From assembly GCA_015099395.1 (NCBI GenBank), contig AP024096.1, positions 2,542,001 through 2,606,000 on the forward strand: DNA of 64,000 nt, read 5' to 3'. Position 1 is the first letter of the stretch, and each line of letters starts with the position of its first letter. Source of the DNA: Ktedonobacteria bacterium brp13. Lineage in GTDB: Bacteria; Chloroflexota; Ktedonobacteria; Ktedonobacterales; Ktedonobacteraceae. The notes below the pieces were generated by a model. It saw nothing but the letters and a program-made list of their open reading frames with translations, was not told the DNA's origin and made no database searches. Position numbers and translations under genes: made by a program. Below are positions 18,250-27,861 of this stretch, piece after piece.

Positions 18250-19137
18250 TTCTGTCTCCTTGCTAATAGTTTGTACTGTTTCCGATCAATGCATAATCCT
18301 GATCGTGTCTGAACAGAGAGACAGTTGAGAGGAAGAAATAGATCGGAAAAGACATAGGCTACTTTCATTCTATTCAAAAGGTACAGTAAGCCACAGACAC
18401 TAGTGAATAGAATAATGAGCGAATAAGTATAAATGCATAAACCTTATTTACGAGCTCTCAAGGCAGTAACAGAATAATCGGTTTACATCTATGCATGTAT
18501 ACATTTATTCCTATTTCTTTCTTCTTGCAATACAGATCTCGATAGCGTCCTTAACAAATATACTCGTTAAAAGAGGGTAATGCAAGAGAGGCAGGATGTC
18601 TTTTTAAGTAGCATAACGAGAATAAATTAAATGTCACAAGGAGTTTATGCCTTTCTCATGTGTTGTATAGAACAAATGCACTGTGTTTGCTCACGCTCTC
18701 TGATCAATCGCGCCCATACCTAAGAATGCTCTTCCCCTCATACATTTCGCAGATACAGACTGTAGTTACTCATTTGAGGTAATTTATTGTATGCGGTACA
18801 CCTTCTGGGACTTATCTTTACATTTGCATTCATTCGTATAATGAAAAGAGAAGCAACTATAAGCTCAGCTTTTATCAGGAGAAGACACATCAGCATCTTG
18901 CGTTTAGTAGGGGAGGCACATCCAACAACAGGAGCATTATGCTGCTGAGTGCAGCATGATATTCCGATGGATCAGGCTATCTTTTCAGATTAACATCACT
19001 GTCCATACTCCATAAATCGTACGCTCCTTGGGCAAGAGGTGGTTGAGCAATAATATAGTCCCGCAGCGTCCCAATTTCACAGTAGCAGATTGTATTCTAC
19101 TCTCTTCCTCGTAATCATAGATAGGAAGGTATGAAAA
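18250..19137. other. 888-bp AT-rich intergenic region
   Basis: No ORF with a ribosome site and credible protein was seen. There is a short palindrome around ATGCTGC-TGAGT-GCAGCAT (about 18938-18956). It may hold promoters for the divergent integrase and the small gene at 19138, or an attachment site, but I cannot show either. Confidence 0.4.
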
Positions 19138-19395
19138 ATGGACAGGGCACAAACCCAAAGAATTACTCCGGCAAAACGGAAACGATTAGTAAAGACATAT
19201 GGGGCCTGGCCTCCCGGCTATAGTAAAGAAGACATTGAACTCTTTCTCGATCTACTCTACCGCATGTATAGCTATGTCTATACCCGTGCTGAGATTCGCA
19301 AAATCATGCTGGCAAACCCGTTTGACCACACCCATCCACCTCATCAGATAAAACTTATTGACTTAACCGACTGGCTTGAAGCTCTGCTCATATAA
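19138..19395 (+). CDS. small hypothetical protein, 85 aa
   Basis: Basic N-terminus (RITPAKRKRLVKTYGAWPPG) followed by helical sequence (SKEDIELFLDLLYRMYSYVY, LIDLTDWLEALLI). AGGAAGG stands 8 bases before the ATG, and composition is protein-like throughout, so I accept it as a gene. No membrane segment or cysteine is present. The family is not recognised; small helical proteins like this in islands can be antitoxins or regulators, but nothing here proves that. Confidence 0.5.
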   Translation: MDRAQTQRITPAKRKRLVKTYGAWPPGYSKEDIELFLDLLYRMYSYVYTRAEIRKIMLANPFDHTHPPHQIKLIDLTDWLEALLI

Positions 19396-19491
19396 GATCA
19401 TCTTGTTTAGAGTGAGACTTAAGAAAAACTATGAGCCCAAGAAAGGCGCCAACCGCGTCAAAAAGAGATAGATGGGAGCGGTCTAGATGAG

Positions 19492-19653
19492 GGCAACGTT
19501 GCAAAAATTTTTCAGTTCATCAAAACGATATCTACTTAAAAATCGTATCAACACAAAACAAGCAAAAGATTCACAGCTTTTCTCTAGTAAAATTCTTATC
19601 GCTGCAAAACAGCATCTTCATGTAATGAATTTAAAAATTTTTGCAACACTGCC
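19492..19653. repeat. MITE-like element with GTTGCAAAAATTTTT ends
   Basis: 162 bp with about 29-bp imperfect terminal inverted repeats (GGCA..GTTGCAAAAATTTTT and complement). The interior is AT-rich without an ORF. The ends loosely resemble IS6-family ends, as in the IS6-like copy at 31836-32672. Confidence 0.6.
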
Positions 19654-19745
19654 TTGAATGCTACCTTCTCTAGGGGAATCCCTCATCTTTGTGATGCTTG
19701 AGGGGAGGGAAGGGAAGAGTAAGTGTTGATTATGAGAGAGGCACC

Positions 19746-19961
19746 ATGAAGACAAACGAAGCAGATGCAAAAGACGAACGTCTGCTCTCCTTTTCTATGA
19801 ACAACGTGGAAGGTTCTTTCTTCTTTTCAGAATACGAACAAAGCCAATTCTTCTATCTCTTCCATTCCTTCATCTGCTTCATGGAGATCGGAAGAACTGT
19901 TGTATGCAACGTTGTTACCATTGTGTCGCGAGCACGTGCCAGATACGCAATTGCTGAGTAG
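19746..19961 (+). CDS. short ORF that may be the frameshifted start of the HNH gene
   Basis: 71 codons from ATG 19746, which has GAGAGG 5 bases upstream. It reads KTNEADAKDERLLSFSMNN, then FFFSEYEQSQFFYLFHSF. It overlaps the next frame from 19900. Near 19875-19890 a +1 shift would join FHSFICF to RSEELLYATLLPLCREHV, giving one continuous, zinc-finger-like protein. I therefore suspect a single interrupted gene; as an independent small protein it is unconvincing. Confidence 0.35.
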   Translation: MKTNEADAKDERLLSFSMNNVEGSFFFSEYEQSQFFYLFHSFICFMEIGRTVVCNVVTIVSRARARYAIAE

Positions 19962-20934
19962 GACGGTATACCATGACAAAACAAGGAGAACAGGGGGACA
20001 TAAAAAAGGCATGGAATGCGAAGAACTGAATCTTGTCGGAAAATCATTGATGCTCACACCAATTTGTGATGGTGATATGGTGGCGGCAGCGATTTTAGAT
20101 TGGTTGTATCTCTATTTTCAATCGCCCAATCCATTCATGATCCTCATGAATGATTTTCGCCATTATGCTCGCTCCTGGAATGATCATAACAGTGAGATAT
20201 GTGACTTCCTTGATGAACTGAAAGAAGACCTTGCTCCTTTTGATCTTGATTTTAGCAACTATCCAAATAAATGGTTAACGATATCACTGTATACAATTCA
20301 CAATGCTATTCAGCAACAATTTGCGTGGAAAACGCCTCAAGTCACTACTGGAGATCTTATTGAAGCACTCAAGTTACTTCACAACAAAGGTTATCTTTGT
20401 GTTGAAGACTGGGATATGTTCCATGAAGACATCGAGGAATCAATAAGAAATAGTCGTCCAAACCACAAGAGTTCTTTTTCCATTACGCTTTGGCTCTACA
20501 CCAGCCAGATTGATTATGCGGTGCAGAAGTTGTATCAGGGTCACTCCGCCTCACCACCAGTTGATCAGCGTATTGACATCAAACGAGAAAAGCGTATTGT
20601 TAACACTCAAGTGCACCGAGCTAGACGTCTTGGACAAGGTGGAACATTGACCTTTGAAGAGTGGTCGGAAACGCTAACCCATTTTAAAATGCTCTGCGCT
20701 TTTTGCCAACAGGCGCCCTATGAGGTCCTTGAGCATGTTTTGCCCATTATTCATGGTGGATCGACATCTATATTCAACTCGGTTCCAGCATGCAACCTCT
20801 GTAATGCCATCAAAGGTGATAGGTTGTATGAAGAATACGCCAGTGATTTTGGGGAAGTACGAATACAAGAAATTCAAGACTACCTAGAGCACAAAAAGCA
20901 CCAATGGATTCAGCGGCAACGAGGAAAAGAATAA
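19900..20934 (+). CDS. HNH endonuclease-domain protein, start unclear
   Basis: Up to 344 aa. The HNH site near the C-terminus is LCAFCQQAPYEVLEHVLPII then HGGSTSIFNSVPACNLCNAI, with two CxxC pairs and the catalytic His. The middle is helical and unassigned (DMVAAAILDWLYLYFQ, QQQFAWKTPQVTTGDLIEAL). The only in-frame starts are TTG 19900 or ATG 20011, and neither has a good ribosome site. Yet sequence from 19890 on (LLPLCREHVPDTQLL) already looks coding, so the 5' part is probably in the overlapping frame that begins at 19746. Either a frameshift mutation or a sequencing error is likely. Role: probable nuclease, perhaps defence. Confidence 0.65.
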   Translation: MYATLLPLCREHVPDTQLLSRTVYHDKTRRTGGHKKGMECEELNLVGKSLMLTPICDGDMVAAAILDWLYLYFQSPNPFMILMNDFRHYARSWNDHNSEICDFLDELKEDLAPFDLDFSNYPNKWLTISLYTIHNAIQQQFAWKTPQVTTGDLIEALKLLHNKGYLCVEDWDMFHEDIEESIRNSRPNHKSSFSITLWLYTSQIDYAVQKLYQGHSASPPVDQRIDIKREKRIVNTQVHRARRLGQGGTLTFEEWSETLTHFKMLCAFCQQAPYEVLEHVLPIIHGGSTSIFNSVPACNLCNAIKGDRLYEEYASDFGEVRIQEIQDYLEHKKHQWIQRQRGKE

Positions 20935-21317
20935 CACCGGTAGTGATTCTCTCTACTACATCGATATTTCAATAGTATAGGGTTTCTTTTTATGCGCTGA
21001 CAAGATTCACCTTCTCTCTTTTGTAAAAGTGCCACTGTTATACTATACGAACGCGGATCCTCATTAATAAGGGATAGGGTGGAAGAATACACACGCATCA
21101 AATTTCTACGAGCCATGTGAACTACACGACGTGTTTCTCACGGCTTGCAATTCACATGGTTCTCTTCTGGAAACACTGTTTCCATCCTGGGTGGTAAAGC
21201 TTTTTCATGGTGGTCTCGGAGGGGAGAGGGTGTCAGCGTCAGCGGACCTGAAGAGAGGGCCAAGTTGCCAGTTTTCAAGCAGCTTGACCCTCTTGCTTTA
21301 CATTATGAAGGGAGTGG
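20935..21317. other. intergenic, 383 bp
   Basis: No convincing gene. A weak inverted repeat, CCATGTGAA (about 21112) and TTCACATGG (about 21152), is present between the convergent HNH and excisionase-like genes. Confidence 0.35.
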
Positions 21318-21488
21318 CTATGCGAGCAGGGTCTCAAGGGTAGATCGGCGGATGCGAAACACCTGACGCACACCGGCATGAGGGAGGACGACGGCTGCTA
21401 AGATGCCCTCTTTAATCCATCGCCGAACAGTAGTGCTATCGACGCGCAGATCGCGTGCGACTTCTTTCACGGTTAAAAATTCAGACAT
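21318..21488 (-). CDS. excisionase-like helix-turn-helix protein
   Basis: 56 aa from the ATG at 21488, which has AAAGGGG five bases upstream. SEFLTVKEVARDLRVDSTTV and RRWIKEGILAAVVLP followed by RVFRIRRSTLETLL-like residues form the HTH_17 / MerR-like DNA-binding fold used by excisionases and small regulators. It is complete for that family. It may partner the integrase at 17017, although 3 kb separate them, or regulate nearby genes. The frame is open for 61 further codons upstream, but these overlap an inverted-repeat element and look non-coding. Confidence 0.7.
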   Translation of the reverse strand: MSEFLTVKEVARDLRVDSTTVRRWIKEGILAAVVLPHAGVRQVFRIRRSTLETLLA

Positions 21489-21616
21489 ATAAACCCCTTT
21501 CTTGTGCTTGCTGAATGTTCCTCTATAAATGTATATACATAGAACGCAGGAAAAAGCGGAAAAGAGGACCTTTGTGTGCAGCATCATGGCTGCATTCCCC
21601 ATGTGCTTCCGTGTCA

Positions 21617-21834
21617 GGGGTTTGCCCATAGTTGGAACCAAAACTCGGAATAGGAAAGAAAAGGGAGCCAATTTTGTTCGAATTGAGAGAAAAAAGCGGC
21701 AAGGACGACTTTTCGAGCGTGCAATTTCTCTTGAAATTGCTTCTTTCTGTCCAAACAGAGAGCTTTATCGAGGCTCTCTACAGGCTGGTTCAGCAGACTA
21801 TTCCGAGTTTTGGTTCCAACTATGGGCAAACCCC
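21617..21834. repeat. 218-bp element with perfect 36-bp terminal inverted repeats
   Basis: The left arm (21617-21652, starting GGGGTTTGCCCATAG) is the exact complement of the right arm (21799-21834). About 146 bp lie between them, without a gene. Perfect arms suggest a young MITE or the non-autonomous remnant of an insertion sequence. No clear target duplication was found. Confidence 0.75.
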
Positions 21835-22240
21835 AATAATGCACACACAGAGCCCCTAAATGGTTCTCTGCCGTCTCTCATTGTACCAAATGGTCGAATG
21901 TCCTTTAATACCTATTCAAACTCCCCGCTCTTTCCTACATGCATATTATCCATTCACACTTTTCTTGCTCGTCAAATCTCTCTAGGCCATTCTTTGTGTT
22001 TGATATTTTTCCGCGCGAACTACGTACTCAGCAGGCCAGCACTTCTAGTTCACGCAATGGATGGCACAAACTATAGGAAGGTTTTCAGAAGAAACGAACA
22101 GCAAGCTCGATATGACCCATAATCCCCACAAGCTACGCTCTCTAAATACATTAAGTCTTATAGAGACATGGACACATTTGCAGATTACATAATCCTTAAA
22201 GGCCCACCGCCTTCATCACAGGATTCAATGCTCATGATTT
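21835..22240. other. intergenic, about 400 bp
   Basis: No gene with support on either strand. Open frames here lack ribosome sites and recognisable content. Confidence 0.35.
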
Positions 22241-22279
22241 ACATTTCAAGTATGCTTATATTCTGCATACTTGAAATGT
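22241..22279. terminator. hairpin downstream of the DUF2357 nuclease gene
   Basis: Perfect 15-bp stem (ACATTTCAAGTATGC and complement) with a 9-base loop. It lies about 70 bases beyond the end of the minus-strand three-gene cassette. There is no clear T-run, so it may be a terminator or a processing stem. Confidence 0.45.
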
Positions 22280-22347
22280 TGGCAAGAGAGCTCCTTTGAG
22301 TTCAGTCCAGGCCCCGAAGTTTGTGGGCCCATTACAATGTTCCCTTG

Positions 22348-24054
22348 TTACGAAGATGCTAAACCCGAGAATTGTAAAATCTCTCTCACTGCAGCTTCAA
22401 TTTCATTTCTTTGTTTTTGATCCATATTTGGAACCAAGGGTAGCGCCCCAATTTCAGGTTCGTCATGGTCATGATCAAATATATCTCCTGGGTAAAGAAT
22501 ATAAGCACTGGAAACCGCTTGCTTTCCTTTCTTATCGGATAGAGGTACAGGAGCACGAATTTTATCACGGTACAGTCTCATTTTATTAACATCCTCTTCC
22601 AAAAAGCGTTTCACGCCATTCACATTCTCATCTCGATACTTTGCATCAAAAAGAATAATGTTATTCGGTTGTCCATTGCTATATATTTCAATACTTAAAT
22701 CAGGAGCAAGATACTCACTATACCAGTTTGAAAAAAAGGATACATGATGCATCTGAAATCGAAAATACCGGGGCTCATACTTTATCTCAAGGCGGGTCTG
22801 ACCCTTTTCTAGAATAATACTAGAGTGATTTTTTTGAACATCTATCTGGAGAAAATCTTTCTCTGTTTGAAAAAATAACGTTTTTGAGACAATGCGGTAA
22901 CCATAGGTATTTAATTGCGCTAGCGCAATGTATGTAATTTGAAATACTGCCCATATTTCATAAAGCTCACTCATCTTGCGTAACGACAACATGGTCAAAT
23001 ACTGTTCAATATTAAAACTAAGTTTTAACCCTTTTTGAAATCGTTGATAGAGATGATAAAAGCGAGCATAGGCCGGATGTTTCAACAATACTTGGCTTGG
23101 AGAGCTAAGCGTAGATAACGGCTGAACCTTTTGTAGAAAAGAATGAGTACTCCAGATCATGCATTGTTGCTTGATAAAATTGCAGTCCGTTACAATGGCT
23201 TCTAGTTTTTGAATGAATGGCGTTTCATCATCTCGCCAATGTTTCCTTCGCTTAATAGCAAGCTGCTGTCGACGACGTTGAAGTTCATTAAGAGCCCTCT
23301 CTTCTACAAAATGGATTTTTGGAATAAGCTGGATGTGCAAAAAATGTTTCAGAAGACGATTTTCATAAATATCATAGGTGGCCACATTGTGATATATATG
23401 CCAATGCGTAGGGAGATGGCTAATAGATAATGTTCGAGCAAGCGTGGATGGCAGTTGTGTAACTTCTGCATGAAACGGGAAAACCTCACTTGAAAAGTGT
23501 GGAATATCATGAAGCTGTTGCGTTATCAGGTCCTCTTGAAAATGACTATGGGGATCACGATGAATACGCGCTATAACATCCGCTAACTCATAAACGATAG
23601 ATTTAATTTGAGTATATTCCTTAATTGTAGATAATTTTCCTTTTTGATCATAAAGCATCACTCTTTCCTGAGCTGGAGATGCAATACTAAAAAGTAAGTC
23701 TTCCGCAATATCTCTAATATCATCAAGCATATATATATATCTTTGATAAGACATTTTACTTGGTAAAACACGTATATGTGCTATGTGTACGTTATTGTTC
23801 GCACATTTTATAGTCAGTATATAAAGACCTGCATAACTCTTGGGGTACCAATACCAACGACCATAATACTCTGTCTCAAGCTGCTCGCCATCGATATAAA
23901 GATGGAGATCATCAGGAGCACAAAGTGTACATAAAAAAGTATTGCGTGTATACTCTTTTGCTTGTGCATCCCAATTCTCTTTGTTCTCATCAAAGCAGAC
24001 AGGCTGTTTATTAAGTTGTAACCATGTGTTAACGCCAGAAACTTGTGTATCCAT
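22348..24054 (-). CDS. DUF2357-type restriction-endonuclease-like protein (McrC-like partner)
   Basis: 568 aa. The C-terminal third carries a PD-(D/E)xK nuclease signature: APDLSIEIYSNG, then NNIILFDAKYRDE, where DAK is the catalytic D-x-K type core. The N-terminal half resembles DUF2357 proteins: LELEYYGRWYWYPKSYAG-like beta-rich beginning, then NRLLKHFLHIQLIPKIH and YHLYQRFQKGL. Such nucleases pair with McrB-like NTPases in modification-dependent or phage-restriction systems (established for the family in general). Its start overlaps the McrB-like gene by 26 bp, so the two are translationally coupled. It is the third gene of the cassette. Exact DNA target unknown. Confidence 0.75.
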   Translation of the reverse strand: MDTQVSGVNTWLQLNKQPVCFDENKENWDAQAKEYTRNTFLCTLCAPDDLHLYIDGEQLETEYYGRWYWYPKSYAGLYILTIKCANNNVHIAHIRVLPSKMSYQRYIYMLDDIRDIAEDLLFSIASPAQERVMLYDQKGKLSTIKEYTQIKSIVYELADVIARIHRDPHSHFQEDLITQQLHDIPHFSSEVFPFHAEVTQLPSTLARTLSISHLPTHWHIYHNVATYDIYENRLLKHFLHIQLIPKIHFVEERALNELQRRRQQLAIKRRKHWRDDETPFIQKLEAIVTDCNFIKQQCMIWSTHSFLQKVQPLSTLSSPSQVLLKHPAYARFYHLYQRFQKGLKLSFNIEQYLTMLSLRKMSELYEIWAVFQITYIALAQLNTYGYRIVSKTLFFQTEKDFLQIDVQKNHSSIILEKGQTRLEIKYEPRYFRFQMHHVSFFSNWYSEYLAPDLSIEIYSNGQPNNIILFDAKYRDENVNGVKRFLEEDVNKMRLYRDKIRAPVPLSDKKGKQAVSSAYILYPGDIFDHDHDEPEIGALPLVPNMDQKQRNEIEAAVREILQFSGLASS

Positions 24055-25402
24055 CGTTGCTTAGTCTGCCTTTCATTTCTTCTATACGTTCTTGAGAACG
24101 GGGAAGGTCATGCTCTTGTGTGAATACAATCAACTCATCAAGCATAGAAGTAATCGCTGCTGCACCTCGTATATGAGGAAGAACGCGCTGCTTCACCTGT
24201 AAATCAAAGGCAACTTGTGCAGAAAGGATATTTTGACTATTCGCTATATATTGCTCAATATCATGCAAGACTCGATACCCGAATCCAAGATGTGCTTTAT
24301 TTAAAATTTGTCCGATCTCGGCGATCGATGTACGATAGGATGTGTTTGATTGCTTCTGAACATAACTGTTCCAGTTTTCGGATGTTAGACTGATTGGTTT
24401 TGGAAGCGCTATAGCCGGAGGCATATAAGCTAAATCGATAGTAAAAAACTCTATTGTATTTGCTCTGTCTACAACCTTATCACTTATCGATCGTGTAGTC
24501 TCATCTACATTTACGGTCCCAGTAAAAAATACATTCGGAGGAATGGCAAAGGAATGAGGAACTGTTATATTTTTCCCTGTTGCCTTTAATTGATTCCAGA
24601 CAGTTTCACTGAGTAGAGGAATGATACGATCCGTTGTTTTATCCTCCTCCAGTGCACTCAAGAATTGAGAGAAGTAGTATTCTACATGCGAAAGATTCAT
24701 TTCATCAAGACAAAAAAAATAGAGATGGTCTCTATCTTTTTCCGCACGTAACAAAAAATCTATCGCTGGCTCTGTCACATATTCGCCTGTAATTGTGTTG
24801 AGATATCCTAAGAGAAAACGATCATCATTCCAACTTGGACGGACAGCAAGGCGTAAAAATCGTTTATTCTCTCTAGTAGAGCCAACTGCTTCAGCATAGA
24901 GTTGGGCAAGTTTTGACTTACCAGTACCAGACAAGCCAGCAAGAAGAACAAACGGATGTGTCTTTAAACAAATATGATAATTGTAGAGCGTCTCTTCCTC
25001 GAAATAATACCCTCTACTCAGAATGTATTGTTTAAGGTATGTCAAAAACTCTTGTTCGGAAATATAGAGTTCTTGCATCCTTGTAACAATAGCAGTGTAT
25101 TCATCGTGCGTGATTTCAACCGCTCCTGCACTAATAGGACGTTGAAGAATATCCAAAATGACGTGAAATGGTACTATTTTTGTGTAAGTTTTCGTTGCTT
25201 CAATATTTAATAACCCACTGCTACGGTTGAAGTACACAACTTTTTCTACGTTAGGCAACACACCGTCATATGCGCCATTTTTTGTCGAAACGCGAAGAAT
25301 GAAATCGCTCTCTTCAATCGAAGAGTGTAATAATAAAGCGCCTTGATCTGTAACCATAGATGAATCATTCAGATAAGGAACGAGAAGATATATTTTTGTC
25401 AT
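24029..25402 (-). CDS. McrB-like AAA+ NTPase
   Basis: About 457 aa from the ATG at 25402. P-loop LLAGLSGTGKSKLAQLYAEA (residues about 153-172), Walker B FFCLDEMNLSHVEYYFSQFL, then NVFFTGTVNVDETTRSISDK with the sensor Asn and arginine-finger region: the AAA_5/McrB pattern. McrB proteins hydrolyse GTP or ATP and load a McrC nuclease; the nuclease here is the overlapping DUF2357 gene. The N-terminal 100 residues (YLLVPYLND, TKNGAYDGVLPNVEKVVYF) have no known recognition fold that I can name. A weak AGGA lies 10 bases before the ATG; the longer frame would need a TTG. Confidence 0.8.
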   Translation of the reverse strand: MTKIYLLVPYLNDSSMVTDQGALLLHSSIEESDFILRVSTKNGAYDGVLPNVEKVVYFNRSSGLLNIEATKTYTKIVPFHVILDILQRPISAGAVEITHDEYTAIVTRMQELYISEQEFLTYLKQYILSRGYYFEEETLYNYHICLKTHPFVLLAGLSGTGKSKLAQLYAEAVGSTRENKRFLRLAVRPSWNDDRFLLGYLNTITGEYVTEPAIDFLLRAEKDRDHLYFFCLDEMNLSHVEYYFSQFLSALEEDKTTDRIIPLLSETVWNQLKATGKNITVPHSFAIPPNVFFTGTVNVDETTRSISDKVVDRANTIEFFTIDLAYMPPAIALPKPISLTSENWNSYVQKQSNTSYRTSIAEIGQILNKAHLGFGYRVLHDIEQYIANSQNILSAQVAFDLQVKQRVLPHIRGAAAITSMLDELIVFTQEHDLPRSQERIEEMKGRLSNDGYTSFWR

Positions 25403-25459
25403 ACAATATGGATCCTGCAATTTTCTTCTAGGCGTACCATATGATCATGATACACTTTA

Positions 25460-27601
25460 TTAAATTTCCATCTTATTGAGCATTTCTTTGAATTTTTTGA
25501 GAGACTCTGTATCCAAAGCATCTAAAGCTTCAGGAGTTGTCTCAGCTAAATCAATTAAATTCTTTAATGATTTGTCTCCTCCCCTCACCGCATTACGTCG
25601 CTTGCTACCTTCAGAATCAAGCGATCTGATATGCAACATGTCAGGAAAACTAAATTTAAATTTCGGAAAATCAGCCATAATTCTATCAATCTCATCTTTG
25701 ACATTCTTCATCTTTACCCCAGAACCGGTAATGCGTACCCACGCTTTTGATCGGGTAATCGAAGTAAATGCTTGGTTACGTGTTGCTATTTCTCCTAAAT
25801 AATCATAGAGGTAATCAAAGCCTAAAATATAAACAACATATGCTTCATTACCTTTGGCACGATATACTGTAGTAAGTGTTACCTTTCCTGGTTCTGCAAA
25901 AGCTTCTTTTTGTGCATCGATGCCAGGGATAATAGATGTAACGTTGTATGCTTGTAAGCGTGTTTTTAGGGGGATGAAATAATCTCGTACTTTTTTGTTA
26001 TTGAGCGTAATAACAACAATTTGTTCGGGAGCAACATCCTCAGTACCGATATCATTATAAATAGATTGAGCAATCCAATCCAATTCTTCATCTATATTTG
26101 CCAATATGCTGATAGTGACGACATCCTGCCCCTTATATATTTCTGCGACACGGTTTGGGCTGTTTTGGATAGGACGAGAAATAACAATATCTTCACCTAC
26201 TTGAAACTGTCCAGACTCAATCTCATATCCAATAGAAGCCCAGGAACCTCTATCAGTTAGCATTTGGAGACATCCACGTGAACCATAGAGACCTAAGCCT
26301 AAGGCATGAGCAAGCATAAGAACTTCTTGAGGACAACGATATGAACGATGCAAAACAAAATCTTTCTCAATGCCGCCAGGATAATCATCTCCGGACAAAG
26401 ACACAAGAGGCTGGCCTTTTTCGTTCTTTCCAAAAAGATCCTCCGGTTTTGGAATTTCTAGAGATGAAAGGCTTTGTAATTCGTCATATGCCCAGTAAAT
26501 ACGGTGAGGATCATAAGATAGCTTATACAGAATTTGAAAGAATTCTTTTGGCAAATCTTGTGCTTCATCAACAAGGATATAGTCATAAATTGGGTCAATA
26601 GGTGATTTTAGAGCTTTAACGCAACAATTTTGGAACGATGCATTCGGCCATGACAAAGATCTTTCTTGTTGGCGTAGACATAATTCCGAATAAACTCCTG
26701 GACGATCCTGCGCACCCCATGAATGCATTATTTGCAGATTATCCCAGTTAGGGTCTTCACCATTACTTCGTGTCTGATAAAATTCTCTAATCAATGCTTT
26801 GGCTTGCGTATACAAACTGCGAGTATGAAACGTGAAAAGGATTTTACTTTGTGGATAGAGCAAATGTATATTTGCAGCCCTCATCGCCAGCAAAACTGTT
26901 TTACCAGTACCCGCCAAGCCTCTAATACGCTGCGGACCTGGAGCTATTTGCGTTGCTGCTTTCAATTGTTCCATATCTAATGATCTGATCTGGGTATCCA
27001 ATTTTCTAATCGCTGTACCCAGTGTAGTTACCTCGATAACGGGATCAGAAGAGGATTTACGTGGGGGGAGTCCTTGCGAGATAGTATTAGTACAATTCCA
27101 TTCTTCCTCTGTTAACTCCTGCTCTAAAGGAGAATTCAAAATATCTATGTTGTGTCCAGCCCATAATACATTCACATTTTCCAAAGAATGATCAAAGTTA
27201 TCCTCAAAAGCTTTTTGCGAAATCAATGGTAATGCCAATATTGCTTTAGGTTTTAAACGATGAAAAAGCATTTCGATACGCAGTTGCTTTTGCAAACCCC
27301 TTTGAAAACTTTCTAAATCCCATGTTGGAGGATCTATCGCATCATCATTGACAACCCATGCAGCCTCGTCAGCATAATCTATTTCTTCTAGTTGATAAGG
27401 AAGACATCGGATAATTAATGGATTATGTGTACGAGTGAATACTGTGAATTCAGGGACAGCTCCTTTGTCATTTTTTATCAGCGGGTATTTATAGTAACAA
27501 ATTCCTTCCACATCTTTGAAGTGTTCTTGAAGCCACTTTTTAATAATCTGGGAAGGTTCATCTTCAGCATAGTCAGAAAGGGTAACAACAAATTGTAACA
27601 T
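25460..27601 (-). CDS. superfamily 1 (UvrD/Rep-like) helicase of the McrB cassette
   Basis: About 713 aa. Walker A is RIRGLAGTGKTVLLAMRA (P-loop residues 228-235), Walker B is YILVDEAQDLPKEF, with HRSYRCPQEVLMLAHALG (motif IV region), VTLTTVYRAKGNEAYVVYI (motif V) and ITRSKAWVRITG (VI). The N-terminal 200 residues are conserved-looking but unassigned, with a degenerate nuclease-like stretch (GAVPEFTVFTRTHNPLIIRC). Start: ATG at 27601 has GGAG 8 bases upstream; the ATG at 27637 lacks a site. A strong promoter lies just upstream, and 57 bases separate it from the McrB-like gene, so it is probably the first gene of a three-gene operon. Confidence 0.8.
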   Translation of the reverse strand: MLQFVVTLSDYAEDEPSQIIKKWLQEHFKDVEGICYYKYPLIKNDKGAVPEFTVFTRTHNPLIIRCLPYQLEEIDYADEAAWVVNDDAIDPPTWDLESFQRGLQKQLRIEMLFHRLKPKAILALPLISQKAFEDNFDHSLENVNVLWAGHNIDILNSPLEQELTEEEWNCTNTISQGLPPRKSSSDPVIEVTTLGTAIRKLDTQIRSLDMEQLKAATQIAPGPQRIRGLAGTGKTVLLAMRAANIHLLYPQSKILFTFHTRSLYTQAKALIREFYQTRSNGEDPNWDNLQIMHSWGAQDRPGVYSELCLRQQERSLSWPNASFQNCCVKALKSPIDPIYDYILVDEAQDLPKEFFQILYKLSYDPHRIYWAYDELQSLSSLEIPKPEDLFGKNEKGQPLVSLSGDDYPGGIEKDFVLHRSYRCPQEVLMLAHALGLGLYGSRGCLQMLTDRGSWASIGYEIESGQFQVGEDIVISRPIQNSPNRVAEIYKGQDVVTISILANIDEELDWIAQSIYNDIGTEDVAPEQIVVITLNNKKVRDYFIPLKTRLQAYNVTSIIPGIDAQKEAFAEPGKVTLTTVYRAKGNEAYVVYILGFDYLYDYLGEIATRNQAFTSITRSKAWVRITGSGVKMKNVKDEIDRIMADFPKFKFSFPDMLHIRSLDSEGSKRRNAVRGGDKSLKNLIDLAETTPEALDALDTESLKKFKEMLNKMEI

Positions 27602-27690
27602 ACCAATCGCTCCATTAAGACGTTCAATAGCATTCATCGAAAAACAATGATGTAGTGCTTACAGTGTAAATTGATAAAAAGAGCACGTTT

Positions 27691-27719
27691 ATTGTAGAGT
27701 AGAGGTACAAAAAAGTCAA
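27691..27719 (-). promoter_or_regulatory. sigma70-type promoter of the helicase-McrB-nuclease cassette
   Basis: On the minus strand TTGACT, a 17-base spacer and TACAAT, close to consensus. Transcription would begin near 27684, about 80 bases before the favoured start codon. Confidence 0.7.
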
Positions 27720-27777
27720 GTATATAATGCAATTGCGATGAAGCATGAAATACACGCAACCAATAAGGAGTGAACTT

Positions 27778-27861
27778 TAAGTACAATCAAGTAACAAGCG
27801 TGGGATAAAACTTGCTCGGCAGGCACAGACAATCCAAAAAAAAGTTACTTGATTGTACTTA
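27778..27861. repeat. 84-bp element with 17-18-bp inverted repeats
   Basis: TAAGTACAATCAAGTAAC at the left is matched by its exact complement at 27844-27861, around 49 bases of spacer. It is abutted on the right by a second inverted-repeat element. Confidence 0.6.

Noticed and set aside
18250..19137. tRNA or attachment site next to the integrase
   Set aside because: No cloverleaf-like sequence or T-loop consensus and no direct repeat could be found by eye.
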